From JAIBJN01 sp035762005 (lineage in GTDB: Bacteria; Actinomycetota; Thermoleophilia; Gaiellales; Gaiellaceae): DNA of 64,000 nucleotides. Positions 55,692-64,000 of the stretch are shown here, one piece after another (the stretch's first letter is position 1; each line of letters begins with the position of its first letter). The stretch lies in contig DASTQA010000060.1 in assembly GCA_035762005.1 (NCBI GenBank), positions 16,501 to 80,500 on the forward strand, written 5' to 3'. The notes beneath the pieces are model-generated. The model worked only from the letters and a program-made list of their open reading frames with translations. It was not told the origin of the DNA and did no database searches. The position numbers and the translations under genes were made by a program.

Positions 55692-57005
55692 CTACGCGCT
55701 CGTGCTGAGGGCGGGCGCCGGGCTCCGCTGGTCGAGCGGGACGTACGGCCGCTCGGCGGCGCCGGTGTAGACCTGCCGCGGGCGGGCGATCTTCTGCTCG
55801 CGATCCTGGATCCCCTCCAGCCACTGTGCGAGCCAGCCGGCCGTGCGCGGGATCGCGAACATCACCGGGAACATCGCGACCGGCAGTCCCAGGGCCTGGT
55901 AGATGATCCCGGAGTAGAAGTCGACGTTCGGGTACAGCTTGCGGCTGATGAAGTACTCGTCCTCGAGCGCGATCTTCTCGAGCTCGAGGGCGATGTCGAG
56001 CATGGGGTTGCGCCCGGTCACCTCGAAGACCTCGTCCGCGACCTGCTTGATGATCTTCGCCCTCGGGTCGTAGTTCTTGTAGATCCGGTGGCCGAAGCCC
56101 ATCAACCGCCCCTCGCCCGCCTTGACGCGCGAGATGAACTCCGGGATCCGTTCCACGTCGCCGATCTCCGTCAGCATCTTCAGCACGGCCTCGTTGGCGC
56201 CGCCGTGCAGCGGGCCGTACAGGGCCGCGGCCGCGCCCGCGAGTGCCGAGTACGGATCGACCTTGCTCGATCCGATCGAGCGCATCGCGTTCGCCGAGCA
56301 GTTCTGCTCGTGATCGGCGTGGAGGATGAAGAGGACCTCGAGCGCCCGCTCGAGCGCCGGCTCGGCCACGTATTTCGGCTCGGCGATGCGGAACATCATC
56401 GAGAGGAAGTTGGCCACGAAGCCGAGGTCGTTCTCCGGGTACACGTACGGCAGTCCTCGGCTGTGCCGGTAGGACCAGGCTGCGATCGTCGGCACCTTCG
56501 CGATGAGCCGCACGACCTGTTGCATCCTGATCTCGCCATCGTCGACGAGCGACGCCTCGGGATAGAACGTGGACAGGGCGGCTACGGCGCTGACGAGCAT
56601 CCCCATCGGGTGCGCGTCATAGCGGAACCCCTGCATCAGGCTCTTGACGTTCTCGTGCAGGAACGTGTGGTGCGTGATCTCGTCCGACCAGCGGGAGCGC
56701 TCCGCGCTCGTCGGCAGCTCGCCGAACACGAGCAGGTACGCCGTCTCCAGGTACGTGCTCCGGTCGGCCAGCTGCTCGATCGGGAAGCCGCGGTAGCGAA
56801 GGATGCCGCGGTCACCGTCGATGAAGGTGATCGCGCTCCGCACCGACGCCGTGTTCAGGAACGCCGGGTCGTAGGTCATCAGGCCGAAGTCGTCCTCCGC
56901 GATCCTCGCCTCCCTCAGCGCCGTGGCCCGTATCGTCCCGTCCTCGATGGGTACGTCGAAGGAGCGTCCCGTCCGGTTGTCCGTGATCGTGAGCGTCTCG
57001 GGCAT
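55692..57005 (-). CDS. gltA: Citrate synthase
   Basis: 437 residues from ATG 57005 (MPETLTITD), chosen for its GAGGAGG ribosome site; upstream frame to 57077 is not conserved. Catalytic His in LHADHEQNCSANAMR and LYGPLHGGANEAV, and Arg/Asp in GFGHRIYKNYDPRAK and NVDFYSGIIY. It is the hexameric type II form by length. Enters acetyl-CoA into the TCA cycle, complementing the PEP carboxykinase and succinate dehydrogenase genes of the window. Confidence 0.96.
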   Translation of the reverse strand: MPETLTITDNRTGRSFDVPIEDGTIRATALREARIAEDDFGLMTYDPAFLNTASVRSAITFIDGDRGILRYRGFPIEQLADRSTYLETAYLLVFGELPTSAERSRWSDEITHHTFLHENVKSLMQGFRYDAHPMGMLVSAVAALSTFYPEASLVDDGEIRMQQVVRLIAKVPTIAAWSYRHSRGLPYVYPENDLGFVANFLSMMFRIAEPKYVAEPALERALEVLFILHADHEQNCSANAMRSIGSSKVDPYSALAGAAAALYGPLHGGANEAVLKMLTEIGDVERIPEFISRVKAGEGRLMGFGHRIYKNYDPRAKIIKQVADEVFEVTGRNPMLDIALELEKIALEDEYFISRKLYPNVDFYSGIIYQALGLPVAMFPVMFAIPRTAGWLAQWLEGIQDREQKIARPRQVYTGAAERPYVPLDQRSPAPALSTSA

Positions 57006-57121
57006 CGTCCGACCTCCTCGTGGGAGTGTGTCGGGCATCTTCTCGCCGGCCGCCTCGCGCGGAATCGGGTGCCGCACGGATTCGCCTTCGGCGAACTACG
57101 GAGCTCCAGAACGGCGGCGGC

Positions 57122-57748
57122 CTAGCTCGGTCCGTCCTGCGACGCCCGGGGCGAGGCGGCGTTCATCGGCAGGCCGGAGACCCGCGCCCCTCCCTCCTCC
57201 GCGATGCGGCGGTGCACGCGGCGTCTCATCATCGCGCGGGTCCAGGGGTTCGGCGAGAGCTGGTCGCTGGCGTCCTGGAGGAAGCGGTCCTGCTCGTAGC
57301 GGAAGGTGTCCGGTGAGGGCTCCACGGGCAGCTCGACGAGCGGTTTCGACTCGGTCGTCCGCGACAGCCAGGCGGACTCGATGACCTCCTCGCAGACCAT
57401 CTGGACGGCTTCCTTGAACTGGGCGAAGGAGTAGCCGAGCTCGGCGGACTCCATCAGCAGCCAGCCCTGGAAGTACCGGACGTCCTCCCAGAGCTTGTGG
57501 TAGGCGTCGAGGAACGTCTCGCCGTCCTCGGGCTTGGCGTGGTAGGCGCGGTAGGCCATCTCGATCCAGCTCATCGTGGCGCGGTACGCGTCGCTGTAGA
57601 GATTCCGTCTCCGGTCCCGCCTTCCGGCGGTCACGTTGACGGCCAGGGTCACGGTGGCGACGAGGCCGGCGAGGGTCGCCGCGAAGATGGGCGCCCATTC
57701 GGGCCCCAAGCCCGCGATCGCGAACCCGGTCGAGGACTGCCAGGCCAC
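57122..57748 (-). CDS. Single-pass membrane protein of unknown function
   Basis: 208 residues from GTG 57748. One N-terminal transmembrane helix (WAPIFAATLAGLVATVTLAV) followed by basic RRDRRRN and a long soluble helical part (YRATMSWIEMAYRAYHAKPE, LDAYHKLWEDVRYFQGWLLM). No known domain. Located 116 bases downstream of citrate synthase on the same strand. Confidence 0.6.
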   Translation of the reverse strand: MAWQSSTGFAIAGLGPEWAPIFAATLAGLVATVTLAVNVTAGRRDRRRNLYSDAYRATMSWIEMAYRAYHAKPEDGETFLDAYHKLWEDVRYFQGWLLMESAELGYSFAQFKEAVQMVCEEVIESAWLSRTTESKPLVELPVEPSPDTFRYEQDRFLQDASDQLSPNPWTRAMMRRRVHRRIAEEGGARVSGLPMNAASPRASQDGPS

Positions 57749-57816
57749 AGGAGTGGCCCGGGATCGTAGCGCCCCGGTCGGTCAGGCCGGCGCGCGGGCG
57801 CGCCGCGGGCGAGGGG

Positions 57817-58359
57817 CTACTCGGGGAGCCAGCCCTCGCGGTACCGCGTCGGCTCGCGGGCGGGGAAGCGCGCGTACGCCTCGTCCGGGTCCGTCGTCTC
57901 CTCTTCGACGCCCGCGCCGTGGCGCAGGGCGGCCTCGTCGACGTCGTAGCCGCCCCAGTCCGGGCCCGTCGAGCGGTCGCGGGCCCCGACTGCGAGCACG
58001 ACGCAGGGCGCCTCGCCCGCGCCGACGAGGACGTGCTTCGTCCCGGCGGGGCAGTGCACGAAGTCCCACCGCCGCAGCGGGCGCTCCTCGCCCTCGACGA
58101 TGAGCAGCGCCTCGCCCGCGAGCACGAGGAAGTCTTCCTGGTCGGCCTCCCAGTGGTACATGGCCATCGGCTCGCCCGGCGCGAGGATCCTCAGGTTGAC
58201 CCCGACCTGGGGAAACTCCGGCTCCCCCTCGAACACGCAGACGGCGCCGCGGCCCTCCCCCTCGCCCCAACGTGCCTCGCGCGCGTTGAGGACGAACCAG
58301 CCGTCGCCCCCGGGGACGAGCCCGTGCTCGGTCGACTCGAGTCGCGCCTCGGGAACCAT
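57817..58359 (-). CDS. Cupin-domain protein
   Basis: 180 residues from ATG 58359. Cupin motif 1 AMYHWEADQEDFLVLAGEA and motif 2 RWDFVHCPAGTKHVLVGAG give a metal site with several His and Glu. The C-terminal 50 residues (VDEAALRHGAGVEEETTDPD) are acidic. Family of unknown activity. Same strand as the PolX-like gene upstream. Confidence 0.84.
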   Translation of the reverse strand: MVPEARLESTEHGLVPGGDGWFVLNAREARWGEGEGRGAVCVFEGEPEFPQVGVNLRILAPGEPMAMYHWEADQEDFLVLAGEALLIVEGEERPLRRWDFVHCPAGTKHVLVGAGEAPCVVLAVGARDRSTGPDWGGYDVDEAALRHGAGVEEETTDPDEAYARFPAREPTRYREGWLPE

Positions 58360-58400
58360 CGCCGGGAGGGTGCCGCACCGCGCGCCTCGGCGCAAGCGGC

Positions 58401-60026
58401 TCAGCGCCGCCGCAGGGGGAGCTCCGCGAGCGGCCTCGTGTTGACGACGTCGCCGGCGGTCGCCCAGCCGCGGCGAGCCGTGGCGATCGCGAGGCGCATG
58501 TTCGCGAGGCCGCGAAGCGAGTGCGCGTCCGTCGAGGCGACGATCGGCACGCCCGCCGCGACCGCCTGGCGGACCTCCGGGCCGGAGAGGTCGAGCCGGT
58601 TCGGGAGGCCGTTCGTCTCCAGCGCGACACCGGTCTCGAGGGCGACCTCGAAGACCGCCTCGAGGTCGAGGGCGTTCGGCGGCCGGTGGTTCAGGATCCG
58701 GCCCCTGGGGTGGCTGAGGCAGGAGACGGCCGGGTGGCGCATCGCCTGGGTCACCTTCCGCGTGAGCGGCTCCCGCGCCTCGCGCTGGCCGGCGTGGAGG
58801 CTGAGCTGCACCCAGTCGAGCTCGGCGAGGACGTCGTCGGGGAGGTCGAGCGCCCCGTCGCTGCGGATGTCCACCTCCGCCCCGCGCAGCACCCGGAACG
58901 GAGCGAGCTCCTCGTTCGCGGCGGCGATCTCCTCGCCCTGCCGGCGGAGGTCGTCGGCGTCGAGCCCCGGGACGACGCGGACGTTCCGGGTGTGGTCGCA
59001 GATCGCGACGTACTCGTAGCCGAGGTCGCGCGCGGCGGTCGCCAGCTCGAGCACGGAAGCCTTCCCGTCCGACCAGGTCGTGTGGCAGTGGAGGTCGCCG
59101 CGCACGTCGTCCGGCTCGACGAGTGGAGGCGGCGTCCCGCGGAACGGCTCCTCGCGGAGCTCGGGAGGGCACCACGGGAGGCCGAGTGCCGCGTAGACCC
59201 CGGCCTCGTCGGCCGACTCCGGCAGCGGCTCGAGCGCGGCCACGTACGCGGGCGTCCCCGTGGCGCGGAGGAGCTCGGTACCGAAGCGGCCGGGCTCCGC
59301 GGCGACCAGTTCGACGGGCACGCCCTCGACGGTCACGCCGACGGCCCGGCGCTTCCCGCGCTCGACGACCGCGACGATCGCGGGGAGCTCCGCGAACGCC
59401 TCCAGGACGTCCTCGGGCCGCGCGGAGGGGACGACGACGGCGAGCTCGAAGGAGGCGTCCGCCCACCGGCGCGGGTCGCCGGCGGCCTCGCCGCCGAGCG
59501 CCCCGGCGATCTCCCCGACGAGCGTCCTCGCGCGGTTGAGCAGCAGGCCGCGGCTCCGCGGCGGCTCCCGGCGCTCCAGCCGCTGGAGCAGGCGCTCCTC
59601 GGTGCGCGGGCCGATGCCGGGCACGTCTCGCAGTCGACCCGCCCGTGCGGCCTCGCGGAGCTCGGCCACGGTTCGCACGCCGAGCACCTCTCCGATCCCG
59701 AGCATCCGCTTGGGGGCGATCCTGACGAGGCGGCCGAAGCCGACGAGCTCCGGCCGCACCTCGCGCTCGAGCTCCTCGAGCTCGGCGATCGTGCCGGTCT
59801 CGACGAGCTCGCGCAGCCGCGCGGCGATGCCCGGCCCGATGCCGCGGAGGTCCTGCACGCGCCCCTCGCGCACCAGCGTTGCGACGGGCGCCCTCGTCTC
59901 GCGAACCGTCTCGGCCGCCCTGCGGTAGGCCCGCGCCGTGTAGGAGCCGGACCCGGCGACGTCGAGGAGCGCCGCGAAGGCCTCGAGGCGCTCGGCGATC
60001 GCGGCGTTGTCGGGCGGACGCGGCAC
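58401..60026 (-). CDS. PolX-family protein with apparently inactive polymerase, intact PHP domain
   Basis: 541 residues in PolX order: N-terminal helix-hairpin-helix segments (LRGIGPGIAARLRELVETG, VPGIGPRTEERLLQ), palm (about 175-265), and a C-terminal PHP phosphoesterase (from about 310). The palm lacks the polymerase carboxylates: the usual DxD aligns with ASFELAVVV (191-199), and the third Asp with Glu239 in VPVELVA. The PHP metal motifs remain: DLHCHTTWSDGK, ICDHTRN, AEVDIRSDG, HPRGRIL and STDAHS. So it is likely a PHP 3'-5' exonuclease/phosphoesterase or a structural repair protein. GTG start 60026 suits the GAAGGGAGA ribosome site; an ATG six bases upstream is an alternative. Confidence 0.87.
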   Translation of the reverse strand: MPRPPDNAAIAERLEAFAALLDVAGSGSYTARAYRRAAETVRETRAPVATLVREGRVQDLRGIGPGIAARLRELVETGTIAELEELEREVRPELVGFGRLVRIAPKRMLGIGEVLGVRTVAELREAARAGRLRDVPGIGPRTEERLLQRLERREPPRSRGLLLNRARTLVGEIAGALGGEAAGDPRRWADASFELAVVVPSARPEDVLEAFAELPAIVAVVERGKRRAVGVTVEGVPVELVAAEPGRFGTELLRATGTPAYVAALEPLPESADEAGVYAALGLPWCPPELREEPFRGTPPPLVEPDDVRGDLHCHTTWSDGKASVLELATAARDLGYEYVAICDHTRNVRVVPGLDADDLRRQGEEIAAANEELAPFRVLRGAEVDIRSDGALDLPDDVLAELDWVQLSLHAGQREAREPLTRKVTQAMRHPAVSCLSHPRGRILNHRPPNALDLEAVFEVALETGVALETNGLPNRLDLSGPEVRQAVAAGVPIVASTDAHSLRGLANMRLAIATARRGWATAGDVVNTRPLAELPLRRR

Positions 60027-60116
60027 GCGCGCATTCTCCCTTCACCGCCCGCGGCGCGAGGCCGGCGCCCCCGCCTCGTCCGTGTCGAGAGGCGCCGCTC
60101 CGGGCAAGATGACCGG

Positions 60117-61814
60117 ATGACCGCGATCGCGCCGCCCGACACGCTCGCCGGCGGCCTGGCCGCGCTGCGCGACGAGCTCCGGCGGCTCCGCCTCGAGCTC
60201 GACGTCCCGGGCGTCGAGCGCGCGCGCCTCGACCGCGACGAGCTCGCCGGGCAGATCGACGACTACCTCCTGCCCCGGCTCTCCGCCCTCGACGCGCCGC
60301 TCCTCATGGTCGTCGGCGGCTCGACCGGGGCCGGGAAGTCGACGGTCGTCAACAGCCTCGTCGGCTCCGTCGTCAGCCCGGCGGGCGTCCTCCGCCCGAC
60401 GACGCGCGCGCCCGTGCTCGCCTGCCACCCTTCGGACGTGCGCTGGTTCGAGGACGACCGCGTGCTCGCCGGTCTGGCGCGGACGACCGGGGGGCCGGCC
60501 TCCCCCGGCGGCCTTCAGCTCGTGCCGACCGGCTCGCTGCCCGAGGGCCTGGCCCTGCTCGACGCGCCCGACATCGACTCCGTCCTCGCCGAGAACCGGG
60601 CGCTCGCCACGCAGCTCCTCGCCGCCGCCGACTCCTGGCTCTTCGTCACGACCGCGGCCCGCTACGCGGACGCGGTCCCCTGGGACTTCCTTCGCACCGC
60701 CCGGGAGCGCGGCACGTCGCTGAGCGTCGTCCTCAACCGCGTACCGGCGGACGCGGGCGGCGAGGTGAGCGCCCACCTGGAGGCGATGCTCGCCGAGCAG
60801 GGCCTGGCGGGGACCGAGCTGCTCGTCGTCCCCGAGACCGAGCTCGAGGCGGAGCTCCTGCCCGCGACGGCGCTCGCTCCGGTGCGGAGGTGGCTCGACT
60901 CGCTCGCCGCGGACGCGCAGGCGCGGGCGGGGTTGATCCGGCGGACGCTGACGGGCGCGCTCGACAGCCTCCCGCCGCGTGTCGGCGCGGTCCAGCGCGC
61001 GGCCGAGGACCAGCTCGCCGCAGGCGCGGAGCTCGAGGCCGACGTGGAGCGGGTCTACGGCCGCGCGCTCGAGGAGGTCGAGGAGGCCCTGAAGAGCGGG
61101 TCGCTCCTCCGCGCCGAGGTGCTCGCCCGCTGGCATGAGGTCGTCGGCACCGGCGACCTCATGCGCGCGCTCGAGAGTCGCATCGGGCGCGTCCGCGACC
61201 GCGTCCGCAGCCTCGTCACCGGGAAGCCGACCGCCGGGGAGGAGATCGAGGCGGCGGTCGAGACGAGCGTCGAGACGGTCGTCCGCGCCGCCGCCGACCG
61301 GGCCGCGGAGCGCAGCGTCGCCGCCTGGCGGGAGCGCGCCTCGGGCCGGCGGCTGGTCGCGGCCGCGCCCCCGGGCCTCGACCGCGCCCCGCCCGAGCTC
61401 CTCGAGGACTCGCGCACGGAGCTGCGCGCGTGGCAGGGCGCCGTCTTCGAGCTCGTCAGCCGGGAGGCGGCGGGAAAGCGGACGACCGCCCGCCTCGCCT
61501 CGCTCGGCGTCAACGGGGCGGGCCTGACGGTGATGCTCGCCGTCTTCGTCCAGACGGGCGGGCTGACCGGCGCCGAGATCGCCATCGCCGGCGGGACGTC
61601 CGCCGTCGGCCAGAAGGTCCTCGAGGCCATCTTCGGCGACCAGGCTGTGCGGGAGCTCGCGGCCCGCGCGCGAGAGGACCTGCTCGAGCGCATCGAGCGG
61701 CTGCTCACCGGCGACGCGGGTCGTTTCCGCGCCCTGCTCGAGCCCGTCGTCCCGGAGCCCGGAGCTCCCGCGCGCCTGCGCGAGGCGCTGCAGGCGGTCC
61801 AGCGGGCGCGGTGA
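60117..61814 (+). CDS. Dynamin-like GTPase, first of a tandem pair
   Basis: 565 residues. G1 GGSTGAGKSTVVNSL (Lys74), G2 TTRAP, G3 DAPDIDSV, G4 region NRVP. A helical stalk and a hydrophobic segment (LTVMLAVFVQTGGLTGAEIA, about residues 460-510) near the C-terminus follow. The arrangement resembles actinobacterial dynamin-like pairs (DynA/DynB, IniA/IniC) involved in membrane remodelling or septation. Divergent from the PolX-like gene. ATG start; the TGA overlaps the GTG of the second GTPase. Confidence 0.85.
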   Translation: MTAIAPPDTLAGGLAALRDELRRLRLELDVPGVERARLDRDELAGQIDDYLLPRLSALDAPLLMVVGGSTGAGKSTVVNSLVGSVVSPAGVLRPTTRAPVLACHPSDVRWFEDDRVLAGLARTTGGPASPGGLQLVPTGSLPEGLALLDAPDIDSVLAENRALATQLLAAADSWLFVTTAARYADAVPWDFLRTARERGTSLSVVLNRVPADAGGEVSAHLEAMLAEQGLAGTELLVVPETELEAELLPATALAPVRRWLDSLAADAQARAGLIRRTLTGALDSLPPRVGAVQRAAEDQLAAGAELEADVERVYGRALEEVEEALKSGSLLRAEVLARWHEVVGTGDLMRALESRIGRVRDRVRSLVTGKPTAGEEIEAAVETSVETVVRAAADRAAERSVAAWRERASGRRLVAAAPPGLDRAPPELLEDSRTELRAWQGAVFELVSREAAGKRTTARLASLGVNGAGLTVMLAVFVQTGGLTGAEIAIAGGTSAVGQKVLEAIFGDQAVRELAARAREDLLERIERLLTGDAGRFRALLEPVVPEPGAPARLREALQAVQRAR

Positions 61815-63457
61815 CCGCCGACCTCGACGAGCGGCTCGCCGGGCTCGCGCGCGCGGTCGAGCTCGCGGACGGCCGCCTGGAGGAGGAGCCGGTCGAGGCC
61901 GCCAGGGCCGTGGTCGCGCGCGCCGGACGCCGGCTCGGGCTCGACCTCGACGCCACCGTCGTCGCGCTCGCCGGCCCCACCGGCGCGGGCAAGTCCTCGC
62001 TCTTCAACGCGCTCGCCGGCGGGGAGCTCGCCGCCGTCAGCCGGCTCCGCCCGACGACCGGCGCCGCCGAGGCGGCCATGTGGGGCGAGCGAGGGGACGA
62101 CCTCCTCGACTGGCTCGACGTGCGGCGGCGCCACCGGCTCGCCGGTGGCGACCTCGACGGCCTCGTGCTCGTCGACCTGCCCGACTTCGACTCGGTCGAG
62201 CTCGCGCACCGGCTCGAGGTGGACCGGCTCGTGGAGCTCGTCGACCTCGTGCTCTGGGTCGTCGACCCGCAGAAGTACGCCGACGCGGCCTGGCACGACC
62301 GCTACCTGCGGGCGTACGCCGGGCACGAGGAGGCGATGGCGGTCGTGCTCAACCAGGCGGACGTGCTCCCCGCGGAGGCGCTCGCCGCGTGCCTCGCCGA
62401 CCTCGGCCGGCTGCTCGGGGAGGAGCTCGCCGGCGCCGTGCCGGTGCTCGCCGCCTCGGCTCGAACCGGTGAGGGCCTGCCCGCGCTCCGGCGTCTGCTC
62501 GCCGACCGCGTCGCCGCGAGGAACGCGGCGCTCCTCCGGCTCGCGGCCGACACACGCGCCGCCGCTGCCGGGCTCGCGGGGACGAGCGGCGACCCGGACG
62601 CGGGCGGCGTTCGCGCGGACGACCGGGAGCGCGTGCTCGAGGCGCTCGCCGACGCGGCCGGGGTTCCCGTCGTCGCCCGCGCCGTCGCGGCGGCGCACCG
62701 CCGGCGCGGCTCGCTCGCGGCCGGGTGGCCGTTCCTCCGCTGGATCGGCCGGATCAAGCGAGACCCCCTTCGGCGGCTCCGCCTGCCCGAGACGCCCCAG
62801 GAGGCGGTGAGGACGTCGCTCCCCGGCCCGTCGGCCGCGCAGCTGGCGCGGGTCGAGACCGAGGCCCGCCGGCTCGCCGACCGGGCGGTCGAGGGGCTGC
62901 CCGACCCGTGGCCGCGGCTCGCGAGAGCGGCTGCCAACAGCGGGGCCGACCGGCTTCCCGACCGCCTCGACCGCGCCGTCGCCGGCGCCGACCTCCACGT
63001 GACGCGGCCGCGATGGTGGCGCCTCGCGGGCTTCGTGCAGCGTCTCCTCGCCGGCGCCGTCGTCGTCGGGCTCCTCTGGCTCCTCGCCCTCGCGGTCGCG
63101 GGCTACCTGCGGCTCGACGACGTCGTCCCCGTCCCCGAGGTCGAGGGCGTCGAGGTGCCGACCGCGCTCGTCCTCGTCGGCGGCGCGGCCGGGCTGCTGC
63201 TCGCCCTCGTCGCGCGCGCGGCGAACCGGATCGGCGCCGGCAGGCGGGCCAGGGCCGCGTCGCGCGCCGTCCGGACGCGCGTCGCCGAGGTCGCCGACGA
63301 GCTCGTCGTCGAGCCGGTCGAGCACGAGCTGGCCGCACACCGGGAGCTCGCGCTCGCCCTCGCGACCGCGGTCGGCGAGGCCCCGCGCCGGGGGATCCGC
63401 GGTCGCCTGCGGCCGCGCGCCGGGCCTCCGGCGCGCTCTCCGGCCGCCCTCGGCTAG
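61811..63457 (+). CDS. Dynamin-like GTPase, second of a tandem pair
   Basis: 548 residues. G1 GPTGAGKSSLFNAL (Lys61), G2 PTTGAAEA, G3 DLPDFDSV, G4 NQAD, G5 SARTGEG. Two transmembrane helices (LLAGAVVVGLLWLLALAVAG, ALVLVGGAAGLLLALVARAA) lie about residues 415-475. It shares the partner's plan but keeps a clearer NQAD. Coupled to the first by a four-base overlap (GTGA), so a heterodimer is likely. Its end overlaps the convergent DUF6176 gene by four bases. Confidence 0.87.
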   Translation: MTADLDERLAGLARAVELADGRLEEEPVEAARAVVARAGRRLGLDLDATVVALAGPTGAGKSSLFNALAGGELAAVSRLRPTTGAAEAAMWGERGDDLLDWLDVRRRHRLAGGDLDGLVLVDLPDFDSVELAHRLEVDRLVELVDLVLWVVDPQKYADAAWHDRYLRAYAGHEEAMAVVLNQADVLPAEALAACLADLGRLLGEELAGAVPVLAASARTGEGLPALRRLLADRVAARNAALLRLAADTRAAAAGLAGTSGDPDAGGVRADDRERVLEALADAAGVPVVARAVAAAHRRRGSLAAGWPFLRWIGRIKRDPLRRLRLPETPQEAVRTSLPGPSAAQLARVETEARRLADRAVEGLPDPWPRLARAAANSGADRLPDRLDRAVAGADLHVTRPRWWRLAGFVQRLLAGAVVVGLLWLLALAVAGYLRLDDVVPVPEVEGVEVPTALVLVGGAAGLLLALVARAANRIGAGRRARAASRAVRTRVAEVADELVVEPVEHELAAHRELALALATAVGEAPRRGIRGRLRPRAGPPARSPAALG

Positions 63458-63795
63458 GAGGGATTGGCGATATCGGGCTGCGAGAACTCGATTAGGGGAG
63501 TTAGAGACGTACGCGACTCCCACGTCTCACGCTTGAAATCCTGGTGGAAGCGGTCAATCGCGTGCCGCGAGTGCTGAGCGACGCGCGCTGCCTCGTCAAG
63601 GCTATGAGCCTTCATGTAGTAGATAAGGAAGTCGCCGTCGTCCGTCTGATCGAGAAAGACGGATTCCAGGATTACGCCCTCGTCGCGCAACGTCGCATTG
63701 ACCTCGTCGCGGCGGCGCTTTAGCTCCGCAGCCCACTCCCACACCCGAGGCAGCGCCCCAGGCTTCAACCGAACCTTCACGCACGCACTCTCCAC
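63454..63795 (-). CDS. DUF6176-like small protein
   Basis: 113 residues, GTG 63795. Opens CVKVRLKPGALPRVWEWAAE, then LRDEGVILESVFLDQTDDGD, IYYMKAHSLDEAARVAQ. Fits a ferredoxin-fold family (DUF6176) related to Dabb proteins; function unknown. Convergent with the second GTPase by four bases. Confidence 0.75.
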   Translation of the reverse strand: MESACVKVRLKPGALPRVWEWAAELKRRRDEVNATLRDEGVILESVFLDQTDDGDFLIYYMKAHSLDEAARVAQHSRHAIDRFHQDFKRETWESRTSLTPLIEFSQPDIANPS

Positions 63796-63838
63796 GTCTG
63801 CCGGAAGTTAGCGGCTCGCAGAGACGGTTGGCGCTGAT

Positions 63839-64000
63839 TTACGCGGCGAGCGGAACGGCCCGCGCTCGACCGAGCGCCTGCCCGAGACGGGCGATCATCA
63901 CAAGGTCGGTGTGCAGCCGGCCGCGATCCAGGCCACGGGTGCGAAGCGGCGTCAACCCGTAATCGTTCTTGAGTCGCCCGAACTCCCGCTCGACAGCGGC
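63839..64000 (-). mobile_element. 3' end of a DDE transposase (runs off the window)
   Basis: The minus-strand frame reads AAVEREFGRLKNDYGLTPLR, TRGLDRGRLHTDLVMIARLG and QALGRARAVPLAA then TAA. VEREFGRLKNDYGL..LR.RGL is the C-terminal signature of IS5/IS1182-like transposases. Only the last 53 codons are in the window, so whether the element is complete cannot be seen. Confidence 0.72.

Overview
The window is high-GC DNA with short intergenic gaps, many GTG starts and start/stop overlaps of 1-20 bases, which is typical of Actinomycetota. An ATP-type PEP carboxykinase, a fused LivM-LivG transporter, a large SRP RNA with an Alu-type domain, and TAnnnT -10 boxes placed close to start codons suggest a deep-branching lineage such as Thermoleophilia. 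That placement is an inference from gene content, not a measured phylogeny.

1-24.4 kb is a catabolic and transport region that I cannot assign to a known substrate. It holds parts of a 2-oxoacid dehydrogenase complex (E1 beta, E2), an aldehyde dehydrogenase, three cupins, three creatinase/Xaa-Pro-dipeptidase-like M24 proteins whose metal sites differ, and a complete branched-chain-amino-acid-type ABC importer. It also has an EamA exporter, an amidohydrolase, a phytoene-dehydrogenase-like flavoprotein, an alpha/beta hydrolase, a Gfo/Idh/MocA oxidoreductase, a three-subunit molybdenum hydroxylase and a 3-hydroxyisobutyrate-dehydrogenase-like enzyme. Inside it, on the minus strand, lie two tandem carboxymuconolactone-decarboxylase/AhpD-like genes. 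The first has an in-frame TGA exactly where the second cysteine of the redox CxxC motif belongs, followed by a bacterial SECIS-like hairpin, so it is a strong selenoprotein candidate (CxxU).

24.4-32.1 kb starts with pckA and becomes an accessory strip. It contains a frameshifted MalT/LuxR-type ATPase remnant, an adenylate cyclase stub, two 27-bp T-arm-like direct repeats flanking two small genes, four copies of a palindromic dispersed repeat, an HNH protein with an in-frame 12-bp tandem repeat, a cupin-TPR protein and a membrane protein of unknown function.

32.1-36.6 kb is a succinate dehydrogenase/fumarate reductase of the SdhABE (Mfr/Tfr) kind with a lipoprotein gene inserted between A and B. 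36.6-40.2 kb holds a small membrane protein, a phosphoesterase, a GNAT protein, an MFS transporter and a membrane protein. 40.2-46.1 kb is a housekeeping minus-strand run (dnaX, DUF2269, ybaB, recR, lysC, asd) headed by a 280-nt SRP RNA, with tRNA-Val(CAC) diverging from it.

46.3-49.6 kb is a stressosome operon (TetR, RsbR, RsbS, RsbT, and an RsbU_N-GAF protein lacking a phosphatase domain). Across a palindromic operator lie an LPFTG small protein and a hyaluronan-synthase-like glycosyltransferase. 51.3-55.4 kb has small genes and a lipid-flippase-like protein coupled to an Arc-type repressor too short to be noticed easily. 55.7-63.8 kb has citrate synthase, a membrane protein, a cupin, a PolX-like protein with an apparently dead polymerase palm, and two coupled dynamin-like GTPases. 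The window ends inside a transposase fragment.
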